Shown piece by piece: positions 11,505 through 22,992 of a DNA stretch of 64,000 nucleotides. Source of the DNA: Zychaea mexicana (Eukaryota > Mucoromycota > Mucoromycetes > Mucorales > Lichtheimiaceae); assembly GCF_025766255.1 (NCBI RefSeq), contig NW_026516700.1:1-64000 (forward strand). The letters run 5' to 3'. Both the position numbers and the translations under genes were made by a program. Numbering within the stretch: position 1 is the first letter of the stretch; each line of letters begins with the position of its first letter. A model generated the notes under the pieces. It had not been told where the DNA came from. It saw only the letters and a program-made list of their open reading frames with translations, and did not search any database.

Positions 11505-12140
11505 TGGGCAACTATGAAATATCAGTAACTAGTAGTGTACTTTTTGATCTGCCGGTCATCACGACCGTTTTTGTTACAGCCTGCCCGAACACGAACACGA
11601 CATCAACTTTATCAACCAGATCGTCGACGCAAACTGCGTCATCGCCCAATACTACTGCAACTCCAATCAGCAGCACAACTACCAGTGTAATATACGACAC
11701 CGGCAACAACCTTATCCACTAACGACAACAACTGGAGGAAAAGCAGGTACTACAGCGTCAACAGCAACTGGTCAATCCGAAACATCGTCGCCGGCGACTG
11801 CGACAACCTCAGCAACTTCATCGACTGTAGCCACTACCGCTACTACTACGACAAGATCGAGCACCACAACAAGAAGCAGCACAAGCACATCAGAAAGTAG
11901 AATCAAAACACACGACACAACTACCACTTCCAAGCCAAGAACAGCCATCTTCTCAAGAACTGAAGCAAAGTATCAACTGGTCCGACCATCGGTATGACTG
12001 CCACCACGACGCAGAAAATACCAACCGCAATTACTGCGACAAGAAGAATCAAATGAATGGGAACTCACAAAACTACTGTACCGAAACTTTAACAGCAACT
12101 ATTACAACTGCAATCACCAATACATCCAGCTCTACAGAAG
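11505..12140 (+). pseudogene. Thr/Ser-rich cell-surface-like relic
   Basis: The plus strand encodes Thr/Ser-rich text in two frames. It opens with VITTVFVTACP followed by many Thr/Ser/Asn codons, stops near 11720, and resumes in another frame as TTTTGGKAGTTASTATG and onward until about 11995. The ITTVFVTACP pattern followed by a Ser/Thr stalk is a common look of fungal GPI-anchored wall proteins. I see no convincing start with signal peptide and no C-terminal anchor, and the frame is broken. I read it as a decayed wall-protein gene; an intron bridging the frame change is an alternative. Confidence 0.4.
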
Positions 12141-13045
12141 TAAGGAAAGTACTTTAAACTTTTAAAACATCACATGACTATGTATAAAGCTGTTAACATT
12201 CTTACATTATCGCTGAATATTCGACAGTTTGCTACCAAAAAAAATGGGGGACGGGCAGGTGCACTGCATCAGCATGACAGGCACATCACCCCCAGCAACA
12301 AAACTGATAATTAAGGCAAATGGAAGGACCATCAAAAAGACAAACATTGAAAGGGCCATAGCAAAGAAAAACATTGGAAGGATCACAACGCTGGAGACAA
12401 TTACAAACATTGGAAAGACTTTGGAGAATGGAGTGGTGGAAGGATGGGATAAAGTGAGACCACTTGAATAACGAACGATGATGAAGACTGCGACGAATAT
12501 GAAGAAGACCAGCAAAACGATTTCAAGGATATGAAAGGATCGTTCCTGATGAAACCAAAACAAGATAGACGAGTGGACCAAATGGAGCGGAGACGATGAA
12601 GATGACGACGACGATGATGATCTTAGCGATAAAAACGAAATACTGCTACGAAGGTGAATGGAACAGACGAAAAGATCGAAAAACAAGAAATCCGCTTCTG
12701 AATAAAGGGATGTATAAACCTGTTGATATGTGTACATTATCATAGTTTCTTATGCTATTTAACTTTTAAAGAATCCTGCTATCACACATCACTACCTATT
12801 CATTTGTTGCAATGTTTTGTTTAGTCCTCATTGTATACCAAAAGTAAGCGATGTCTTGCCAGACAAGAGTTGCATTATTGCTAGCCAGAATTTTCATCCT
12901 TTCCTTCCAGTGTTCGTATCACGGAACGCAAAGCACAGTTTATCTTGTGCCACTGTATTTTTATTACTTTTCTTGTTTCATAAGAGCAATTGAGCACCAA
13001 AAAGTAGTTCTTTCTACTGTTTTGCCAACAAAGGATGGATATGTT
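12141..13045. other. Low-complexity intergenic DNA
   Basis: This contains purine-rich, Asp/Lys-codon-like low-complexity sequence (for example a GATGATGAC run near 12590–12620) with open frames on both strands, none with recognisable protein character. The part beyond 12750 is probably the 3' flank of the methyltransferase gene. Confidence 0.4.
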
Positions 13046-14861
13046 TTAATTTACAAAATTGTCGTAGTTTTCCATGACATTGTTCACTGCAGAAAAGTCA
13101 ATGGACTCTCCTTGCTGTGGAGCTGGTGGAGCTGGTGGTTGATTTTCAATAACTTGATCGATGGCGCTTTCTGGTTGGTACAGGCAAGAGTATTCTGGTT
13201 TGTGGTCCGAAACAAGCCCTGGAGTGTAGTTGTAGTTGTAGGTCTGTTCATGCAACTCCCAACGGCCTCGTCGTCTTAACGGAACTTCCTCCGTAGGTGC
13301 TTCAGCAAATGTATCGACGTCAATTGTCGCAGGATCGCTCAATGGGGTATCGTTACCAACGACCACTTCAACAAAAATTGTGTAGCTTCTCATGTCATTG
13401 ACTACAGCACGCATCCATCCTCGAATCGTCTGTGTAGCGTTAATAGCTAGAGGTTCCTTGAATAAGAAGCGAACTTGTTGCCAATGAGTACGGTCGGCTG
13501 CAGGGCCAGTCGACATTTCGATCGTGGTGTTGAGGAGATTAGGGTCATTTGACTTTCCATCGTAAGGTGGAGGAGCAAAAACCAAGTCGAACCAACCGGC
13601 AATACCGTGCATCAAACCGGTATATCCGGCCGACCATTTGAAAGGCATGGTCATGTCTAACAGCTCTTTAACAGTAACGCTGGAGAAGTCGACACCGTAT
13701 CCATCAAATAACGTAGGAGTGGTGATAAGGTTGCGATGATCAAAATGTCCAACGACAGGCATGCCTGAAAAAAGTCTTGCTGTTACTTATTTGTTCTACT
13801 GCAATGATATTCGAATACTTGATATCCAACTTACCGAACATTTCGTCTCGAGCATCCTTGTATAACGAAGTCAGATTGATGCCATAGAAGGACGGTTGCT
13901 CCCTTATATGCGCATACACAATAAAGAGTTAGTAAGAGACAGGAGCATCATCCGGATGAACGCATATGTACCAAAATCGCGCCTTTGCCATTGTTTCGCT
14001 CCACAGCGTGGCATCAGTGAATGGTGCCAAAAAGATGTTTCCTTTTGATGGGAAAAGAGCACCGCCTGGTTTCAAGTAATGGTCGCGCGCGTAAATATAA
14101 CTCTCGAGCTGTCAAAAAAAATAAAACACGCATTTACATTTTTGTCCACTTGCGTCTTCTTTTCTCTATTCGTCATTTACAGCAGTTCCTATTTACCATA
14201 CGCTCGTGGAAAAGTAGTACACCGATCGGTTCAGAGATAAGGGTGTCTACCTTTGGGATCGGCAGATCTGGATCTTCAATCTTGGCTGTTACGCGTAATA
14301 CAATCCAGCTCTTGTCCATTAGCTTTTAATCCTTTTTTCTTGGGCCTTGAATCACCTTTTCTCCTTCATCAACTTACCATTAACTACCTGCACCTTGCCC
14401 TTGAGAAATTCATTTGTGTTGGGCGCTTCCACAAGCTTCTTCATTTTCTTTGCCATACCCGAAGCTTCAACGGCGTACACCTGCGAGGCACCTGCCTGGA
14501 CAGCAAAATAGGAAAGGATACCTGAACCAGCACCAACGTCCATTACTTTCTTGCCTTGGAAGCAACCAGGACCATTAAGTAAGATAGCAGAGCGGTAGGT
14601 CGACGTTCGCACCGTGTCTTGCAGCATGTTTTGCTGTTTTCAAGCAGCCACAGAAGCAGTAGCAGTTGTGGTGGTACCAGTAGTTTTATAAAACGCCGTG
14701 TCAATTATGAAGTGAAAGATTGAGAGACGCGTCATATTGCTTTGCGTCCGAGCCACGCCAAAGCTATGAAAGGGTACCTGATGCTGTAACATTGCATAGT
14801 ACCCAAAGTACTGTGGGTCTCTATGCTCGACACCGGGCTTCTTAGATTCTTCGTTTGACAT
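13046..14861 (-). CDS. CARM1/PRMT4-type protein arginine methyltransferase
   Basis: The start is ATG at 14861 ([10 protein letters not shown]) and the stop is at 13046–13048, with several short introns. The SAM-binding motif [19 protein letters not shown] is at the beginning of the second half of the Rossmann fold, followed by YAVEAS. The double-E loop reads [20 protein letters not shown] across an intron, with both glutamates that hold the substrate arginine. A typical PRMT beta-barrel follows, including [15 protein letters not shown]. The segment [14 protein letters not shown] before [12 protein letters not shown] and the SEP..ML.HERMLESY wording are closest to CARM1 rather than to PRMT1/Hmt1. 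A Tyr/Pro/Asn-rich tail of about 80 residues follows the barrel. It is expected to be nuclear, asymmetrically dimethylating arginines on histones and coactivators. Confidence 0.88.
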
Positions 14862-15050
14862 GGAAAAGTTGAAGGAAGGTAAAGGAAAGCAACGGCAAGA
14901 AAAAAAAAGTGTTGGGAACTAATAATCTCAGCAACCTGCGCGTTTCTTGTTGGCGTCTTTTTTTGTTCTTTCCCTTTTCTGTACTCTTCCTCTTTCTTTT
15001 TCTTCTCTGTCGCACGATTGTATATACTATAACTAATCAACGATCCTTAA
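14862..15050. promoter_or_regulatory. Bidirectional promoter
   Basis: Only 189 bp separates the divergent starts of the methyltransferase (-) and the TPX2-like gene (+), so the two genes must share regulatory DNA. It is pyrimidine-rich near the plus-strand gene and has a TATATACTATAA stretch at about 15020. Confidence 0.55.
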
Positions 15051-16791
15051 ATGACGGATTTCCACACATTCGGTATTGAACAAGCACGACACAGTGGGAG
15101 CCCACAATATTCATTTGTAGCAGAAGACGAAGAACGCCAAGACGCTTTGGAAATTTCACCTGCGCACAGCAACACCAATTTTAGCACTGGTGATCGTTAT
15201 CGTTCTCTAGTTCATGAATCCCCTCCAGCGAATTTTGGGGCCAAGACGCCACAAGATGAGCTTCGCACTGGATCAAATCACAATACACCCTCTCCGTTTA
15301 GACGTGGCACCGTCCCTAGCCCCATGAGCGACGACAAAAAGCGACACAGCAGCAGCAGCAACAGTACACCTAATACCCGTGAATTCCGAACAGAGAGCGA
15401 ATGGGACGAACTGATGCGGCTCAAAGGCATCATTCCATCGGAGAGCATTGAAGAGAAAGCTGCAACGCCGGAGCATAAAAGTGTCTCTCCTGCGCGACGA
15501 GAACAAAAACATCAACATGCAAGCACTATTGCTAAGAAACAACTGGCGACAACCACAGCAACGACAACAACTACGACGTTGTCCAGCGAACCGAAAGCGG
15601 ATATTCCCTCTTACATGCGAGCCACAGCATCCTACGAAAGTCGGTTGCACCGATCCCAACGTGATCCCACCGCACACAGTCGTTTAAAAAAATCAACCCA
15701 CAAGGTAAGCGTTCTGGACACGCTCTGTCTCTAAAATGTAACAACTTGACATTCAACATTTCATAGCAACGGCCTATGCAAATACCACGATTCCAATCAT
15801 CAACTCGTATCAATGCCATGGATGACATACACAACGAAATGAGAGATGAAGACGTATACATTCCATTAGCTGTGCGTATCAAATTATTCGAGCAAAACCT
15901 TCGGGGTGGCGACCGACTTGCTCAAAATAAAGCCACGAATTCGCAAGCCAAAGTATGTACCTTAAGTTTACTTTTATGGACATATTTCGTTTGGTATTTG
16001 GGTAAAGAGTTCACTAACTACCCTCACATTGAATTTAGCCCACCGATACCCATCATACATCAACTTCTTCCTCCCTAACACGACCACGCTCACCAAAACT
16101 TCTTACACGCCAACGCTCACATCCATCGTAAGTAAATGAAGCACATACGCCGCATATAGACTTGTGTCTAACGTTCTACACTTCTTCCAGGAACCTGCGA
16201 TCTTCTTCTCAAAGCCAGTCTCAATCTAGTCAAGAGGTTTGTGAGCAAATGCAGTGAACGGTATACTTGAAAAGAAAGCTCTAATCTATTTGTACAAATA
16301 CAAATAGAAGCGACCGCCACTATCAACCGAGCAGACCAACTCAGGCTCTGATCGCCACCGCACTCTTTCTCGCATTAGCCGTCCCCGCACAACAGGAGTT
16401 TCACGAAATAAACGCATTTCATCAGCTACCAGACCTGGAAACTCCAAAGCATCTAACGTACCATCGTCTGAAAGCAGTGAGCTCCCAAAAAATGTCACCA
16501 AAAAGCAAAAAACTTCTCATCACACCACCACAGTAAAGGTAAAAAAAAGATAAAGGAGACGCCATCAAACGACTTGCATGTTCAGCATCTTCTAACATAT
16601 CCTTTTGTCTGCTCAAGCCATTCCGTTTCGCAACCGATGAGCGTGCAGTACACCATCAAAAGGCTTTCAAGGCCAAGTTGAGTCTGTGGAAGGAGAAAGA
16701 GAAAGAGATCCTGGACGAAGCAACGCGAACAGTAGGAGCTGTCTCTCCACAGCGACACCGTGGTACTAAACGGAAGGTTCAAGAAGACTGA
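15051..16791 (+). CDS. Putative microtubule-associated protein with a TPX2-like C-terminal motif
   Basis: The ATG at 15051 opens a 220-codon first exon, followed by about five small exons: QRPMQIPRFQSSTRINAM..., a PTDTHHTSTSSS exon, an NLRSSSQSQSQ exon, a KRPPLSTEQTNSGSDRHR exon, and the last exon. The last exon encodes PFRFATDERAVHHQKAFKAK followed by a charged helix and the stop at 16789–16791. The final motif closely resembles the repeated F-x-F-x-T-D-E-R-A motif of the TPX2 family, which binds microtubules. The rest is disordered, very rich in Ser, Thr, Arg and basic residues, as in spindle or microtubule-lattice proteins. Splice sites between the short middle exons are less certain. Function in mitotic spindle organisation is inferred from the motif alone. 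Confidence 0.65.
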
Positions 16792-17668
16792 GAACACGAA
16801 AATGACACAAATTGGGGCGTCATGGATAGCAGTATATATAAGCATAATCTTTAATAAACATACCTAAACATCTGTATCTCTAATTAACTTACGTGTTTGA
16901 TTCGGCTGGAAGTTAAAATCGTATCCGCCCAGCGACTAATACCTATTATTGTACGTTTTGCTTTCCTGTATGGCCGGTGTTAGCAGTAGCAGCAAACACA
17001 CGTAACAATAACGGGGCTATCTAGGAGGCGATGATGCAAGGAACATCTTGTGTTGTCGTTGTCTTCCGAATTTGTCGGGCAAAGTAAACAATCATACAAG
17101 AGAGGCTCACGTCAAAAAATTATCCTTATTTCTATACTGACAAATCTAGTATCATGAAAATCCACTTTCATGTCTGATGGCGCAATGCTGTAATTAATTG
17201 GAGATGCACATGGCCTTATTGTTGATTTCATCATAATTACGGCAAAACATGTGCTTCCTCCTCCACAGCTATCTTTACGTTACAGGTTACGTTGACATCA
17301 TCAAAAGTAGCTTGAATCCTGGCAATTATTGTTAGCTCGGAATAGACCACTGCTTCAATGTGATGATACAGTGTATGCTTTAGGGATCAAAATACACCGA
17401 AAGTAAGGCGTGTAAGTGGGTGATTGTTATGTTTCCCTTGCTGGCTTTTACGAGCTGCACATCTTTGCGCATCGGGATCGTTCCGGGCTCTCACACAACC
17501 TACATAATTACAAAACACAAAGCACCGGGCGTTGCTCACTTTTTTCTGGCTTCATTAGCTTGTGTCTCTTAGGCTCATTCTACTGTCACTGTCCCTCGAC
17601 GCAATAAGCGCTTGACGGCTCTATCGCTTTCCTAAAAAAGAACCCGCCCCTCTTCCTTTCCTCTCTCA
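16792..17668. other. Intergenic region
   Basis: Contains the promoter of the following transporter, with a CT-rich stretch just before its ATG. No other gene is supported. Confidence 0.5.
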
Positions 17669-19122
17669 ATGGCGAAGACCGACAAGCGACTTGCTGCATC
17701 AGTAAACCGACGGAATTCCGACCTTCCTACCAGCGTGACAATTGTCAATGAATCCACACCGCTTGTCCAGAAACATGGCGGCGGACAGACAGCCCTACGT
17801 TCCCACCAGCAGCAACAACAACAACAACAACCAGACTACAAAGTAATTTCGTTGAGCAACGATCCTGCTACATTTAAGAAGGAAATCCATGGTCTATTAC
17901 TGCTAGTACTCTCTGCTATGGCCTTTACGTTCAGCGCTCTCTTCGTCAAGCAATGCGGCACCAGACTACCCTCTTTTGAGATTGTGTTTGCTCGCTCAGC
18001 TATTCAACTGGTTCTGGCGCTTGCAAGCTGTGCTTTACTACGAGTAAATCCATTCGGAAGCAAATCCGGAGTGCGGATATGGCTAATTGTAAGAGGATTT
18101 GTCGGGTCCATCGGCTTGATACTCTTTTTCTACAGTCTTACAAAACTGACTTTGTTGGAAGCAACAGGTAATATGAAGACGGATGACACATGGTATAACT
18201 CGAGCCTTTCGCGTTTCTCTCCCCAATTTTGGGGACGATGACCTATTGACGTTCAAAGGACAATCTCTCTAGTCATGTTTTTCCTAGGTCCCGCTTTCAC
18301 AACAGCCTTGGTTGCTGTCCTGTTTAACGACACATTTACAATCTTTGATGGCTTTTGCTCGATTCTTTGTACTGCTGGCGTCATTCTGATATCTCAACCA
18401 CGACACTTGTTTGGCAGGCGCAATGACGACAGCTCATCTTCTAGAGATATGGAGCGAGCATTTGCAATTATATGCGCGTTGACAGGTGCCTTCATGTCCG
18501 CCGCTGCTTATGTTGCCGTACGAAAAGTCGGGAAAGGCACTCATTTCATGGTACACGTATTTTACGTCGGTTTGATTGCAACGATCATTAGTCCGATTGG
18601 CATGTTTGCGTTTCAAAAGTTCGTTTCGCCTCAAGACCACTTGTTAAATGACTGGATCCACTTGGGCCTCGTTGGCATGTTGGCGTTTATAGGACAGTGC
18701 CTTCTTAATCAAGGGTACACATCTTCCCCCCTATTTTGTTCTTTCTTCTTGGCATCAAACATACTGTTTCTAACTGCTTGTCTGTCTCTAGTTTAAAGCT
18801 TGCACCTGCTGGTCCAGGTAATAATTAAAATGGTCAGGGGTATTTTGTATGTGCAGCTTGTACTAAATGTATCTTCTTTACATTAGGAACCTTAATGCGA
18901 ATGAGTGAAGTTTTCTCCGCCTATGTTGTGGGTGCGTTTTTTCTCCAGGAACATCCTAATCTTTATACCATTCTGGGAGCTGCACTTATCGTGGGCATGA
19001 CCACTGCGGTTGGAATTCATCGCTGGCAAGTTGTTACAGCCAGGAAAGCTGCTGCTATTCAGCGTCGTCAATCACGAGAACGCATTCGCTCTCATTCCTC
19101 TGGTACCACAGACCATCGCTAA
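17669..19122 (+). CDS. EamA/DMT-family membrane transporter (SLC35G1-like)
   Basis: There are four exons: 17669–18167, 18273–about 18713, a tiny exon encoding LKLAPAGP near 18792, and about 18888–19122. The frame closes exactly across each intron. The N-terminus is soluble with a poly-Gln run. Two EamA repeats follow, about ten helices in total. The first has LLLLVLSAMAFTFSALFVKQ and FEIVFARSAIQLVL, then the EAT/VMFFLGPAFTTAL junction. The second has MSAAAYVAVRKVGKGTH and ends with GTLMRMSEVFSAYVVGAFF. The wording FxxVFxRS and ATVMFFxxP matches the SLC35G group of vertebrates and related fungal proteins. The substrate is unknown. The C-terminal tail is Arg/Ser-rich and cytosolic. Confidence 0.88.
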
Positions 19123-20070
19123 AGGGGAGGGCACCAAGAGATAAAAGTACTTGTTATATACACATTTTTATCATTGCGTTTTCCAGTTTACCATTGTAGA
19201 AAATATATATCCCAATTACCCTATACACCACATGTAAATATACACATAAAAGGATTCATCAACTCTTTCATATATGCGCCATTTTAGGTAACTTTTTAGC
19301 ACAAAGGTTTGAGATGGATGTGGTGCATGAAAATTCTTAGCGACTCCGTTGCATTAGATAAATGTTTGCTATTCCGTACACAGCATTATTCATGCTAGTA
19401 AGAGCCACAAACTAGCTCCTGCTTCAGTTTCAAGCTTCGTTTTCGGTAAACACGACAACATGAACTTCTCTCGTGAAATTGCAGCTTTCAAGTTAAAACT
19501 CATGTTCATGATCTAGTTATGTGAGCCATATGAACCAGGAAGAGAATATGTACTGCTATGTACCTGAGAAACACTAGATACACCTTTCCCCAGCTCTATG
19601 AGGTGTAATAGTATAGGGCACGGCTACTGTAAAGCGATCGAACATAATTTAAATTTTCTCTACGCAACGTCTCTTATTTCTTATGCATTTGGTCTCTATG
19701 CTGGGCGCCTTACTGATTACTGCTGCTGACGACACTCAAAAGACAATGCTTTCTGGCAGGTGAAGCATATACACCTTCTAAAACAGTGCCCTGCTGCGAT
19801 CAGAATTTAAATGCGCTATAATATCTAGGGCTTTGGCATAAAATTACAATGACGAATACTGTGCCCTCTTGAGGTTAATTGTCTAGAAATTGTTTTTTAT
19901 TTGAAAATATGCTTTGAACTTTCTTCACTCGAAAAGCATTACTATACGCAATTTGCCAGTTTTACCAGAAGGACACAAAAGATACAGCAACTTTGTGGTG
20001 CTAACACGCGAGCAGGAATTTTATTTTTTTTCTCTTTACAAAACAATTCAAATTAGGGAAAAACTTTTTT
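19123..20070. other. Convergent intergenic region
   Basis: AT-rich DNA of about 950 bp between two converging genes. I see no coding exon, tRNA or repeat. Confidence 0.55.
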
Positions 20071-22356
20071 TTATGCCCGCTGCTCCAAGCTGGCAACGAT
20101 ATCTTCGCAACGGTTGATATTGCGCAAGAACCAGTCTGCATAACGACGGCCAACCTTGCTTTCAGCAATATGTACAACATCTTGTTTCAGGCAGAAGTCC
20201 AAATCCGACGTAGGCAGATATTCGCCGTCCAACAAATTACCACTGACCCATTTGATCTGGCGAGACTTTTGCTTGAACACCAACAATTGCATCGTCAGTT
20301 CTTCGGGATTCATCTCTAAGAATTTAGCCAGCTTGTCAATGCCCATGGTTGTGTAGAGCTTCATAAATGATCGCAAGGTAGGGAGCTTAATCTGGTTTCG
20401 GATGTCAGTGACAAAGGTCTTCAGGTAGATAGTATGGGGATCCTAATATCATAACAGACGGCAACAACAACCCGTTTAGTCGATTTGTTATATAAAAATG
20501 CATAGTATCTCGATTCAAAATAAAAAGAAGAGATGAGAAACGTACAACACGTGGGGTACCATCAAGTCGTCCAGAGGCACAAATGAATTTGGGGCAAGCA
20601 TGTTGGAACAAGTCTTCGAAGATGGAGATACCTTCTTCACTAGAAGCATAACCTGATCAGTTATTCCGTTCCAATACTTGGAGATCCTTGGAAAAAAAAG
20701 ACAATGATTCTATGCCATGAACTTACCCCTTCTGCATTTTTGAAATATGTTCGCCATACTTTTCACGCAATTGAGAATGGATGTTCTCATCGAGACGAGT
20801 AGGGCACAGAGCAATACACATGGCCAACAAAGCATACATTTGATCGCTCTTTCGTGCAAGCTGTTGATGATCATATTAGAGCTTTTTTTCTTGAAAACTA
20901 TCAAAAATCATGCAGCACATTTTTTCCTCGTACCTGATCGGATTGATAAGATCTGCTGTGATAAGGCTTGGTGCGTTGAAGGAAGGAGAGAATGTTGGAA
21001 AACGCCTTGATGGCATCGGCATAGCGACGCATCATCATGTAGGCAAAACCGACATAGTAGTATGCAGTGACATGGCATGCTGTTACGCGAGCAAACAATG
21101 CCTATATAGAGGAAATAGCATACTTGTCAGTATCCCAAAAGTTCATGATGCCATTCTCCATACACATTAGTAGTTTATACCTTTTTGTTCAAAACGACGT
21201 TATCCATCATCTTCAAAGCGAGCATGAAATCACCCATCAGACAGTTTACACGAAGCAAACCAATGATAGAGAAATAACCAAGGTTCTTGTACAAGGGCCG
21301 AGCACCATATTCGCCAGCGGCTTCCATCATGTCACCACCCTTTTTGCTGACAAGGAGCTGTTCTTTGATGCGAGACTTTTGGATGAACGAGTACAAGACG
21401 TTAAGAACGCTGTATGTGCTCCAGATTTGGGGGTTGTCGCGAAGCAAAGCAATCTCCTCTTCAGATTTGTTCTTGAGACGGTCGCGGTAGTTGCTGAATG
21501 CTTGGAATTGGTAAATAAATTCGTCAATGATATCCCACAGCCACTGGTTGGGCAATTCGAGGTCAACCGGTTGCTCCGAATCTGTCAAATGTCACATTGA
21601 TACATGGTTAATACAAACTACACAATCACAAATCCCTCTTCTTTTTTTTCCCTTTCATTCCTGCATTCTATTTCATTTATTCCCAGTCAAAAAAAAATAC
21701 TAACTCAAGATGTAGTTAAACAGGTCGCAGTAGTTTTCGTAGGATCGGAATCGATGCTCCAAGGAAGGAGTCAAGCGAGCATAGATGTGGCGATAGTAAA
21801 GTTCACGGTACAACGTCAAAAAGACCTCGTCTATACATATTCACAGATTCTCGCAAGGTCAGAATTCACCCTCCTTGGCACTGTTTTCCTGTCACCAGTT
21901 TGCTTTCCTTCATAGCTAACTTAAATTAAAAGAAATATAAAAAGAAATCGCTACCGTTGTTGACGAGGGGTGCAATGACCTCGGCCTCGGGCCAAGGCTG
22001 TTTTGTGTAATACTTGTCGGTTAACTTGTTGAACGAGCTGTCGTAAACATTATGCAATTCGTACACATTGTTTTCAAGAACATTGCGATAAAAGAACGAG
22101 ATGAAGTTGCGAACACCGTCTGGGATCTGAACAGTGGCAGGCTGTTGGCTCGTGGCAACTAAGTATATATAGCGTAATCCATTTAATAATGAACTAACAA
22201 AAAGGGTGCTTGATTCATCCATCGCTATGAAGCGTAAAAACATTTACCTTCACCATCAAAGCCATCTTCGAGATCAGCATTACGCGAGTAGCGTGCTTGA
22301 GCGACAAGCTCAACCTCAGCGACCAAGTCGTCTTCTTCGAATGCGTCGTTGTACAT
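20071..22356 (-). CDS. Eukaryotic translation initiation factor 3 subunit L
   Basis: The ATG at 22356 ([20 protein letters not shown]) follows a short upstream region; the stop is at 20071–20073. At least six exons give roughly 530 residues, the usual eIF3L length. Diagnostic segments appear in order: [106 protein letters not shown], and a C-terminal PCI region with [19 protein letters not shown]. eIF3L is a PCI-domain subunit of the 43S preinitiation scaffold and binds subunit K. It is absent from budding yeast but present in many other fungi. The helical part around 20750–20900 uses a different frame, as expected across introns. Confidence 0.93.
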
Positions 22357-22992
22357 GTTGGGCAAATATGAACGCGGAGTGAGACAGATACGCCAACCCG
22401 TTTTTCAAGCGAAAAAAATCGATCCCAACCCACACATATAAGCCACTGCGCGCCCGACCTGAATTTGCAAAGACATACAAATTGGCCCTAATTATTTCGG
22501 TGGATTACTTCAGCTATGCCTCTGTTATGCCTCCGAAACATATGATTCTGGTGACAAAATCACAGAGTCTCTCGTTATATACGAATCAAAACATTCTGAT
22601 TTCTCAGTGATAGCTTCTAAGAACAGTATGATGTCGAGTAGAATGCAGATCAGGTACGTATTTCACTACAGATACTTTACGGATACTTTTAATAGGATTA
22701 TAAAGTTTGGTCAAACACCATATGATCCAAAGATAAATTACCAGACCGAGAACCGAATTACAATGTTTAATAGGAATATAAAAGTGATGATATTATAAAG
22801 TAAAGGACCTAACAGCCAAGCAAATCCACATCAAAACAAAACAAGTAACATGACAACAAATATGTGAGAGTGTTCTAAGAAAAAAAGAAAATCGCCAAGA
22901 AAGAACAGAGCAAAACAGGAATAAAGATATAAATTGTACAGAGGGTTTTCTTTTTTTTTTCGTTTTGCAATGCATTACTAGCATGTAGGCCT
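22357..22992. other. Intergenic region
   Basis: Holds the eIF3L promoter and the 3' end of the C2-domain gene. An AT-rich stretch with a poly-T run near 22950; nothing else is supported. Confidence 0.55.

Noticed and set aside
12207..12743. 178-codon minus-strand frame, hydrophobic
   Set aside because: Composition comes from purine-rich low-complexity DNA on the other strand; no family, no splice context.
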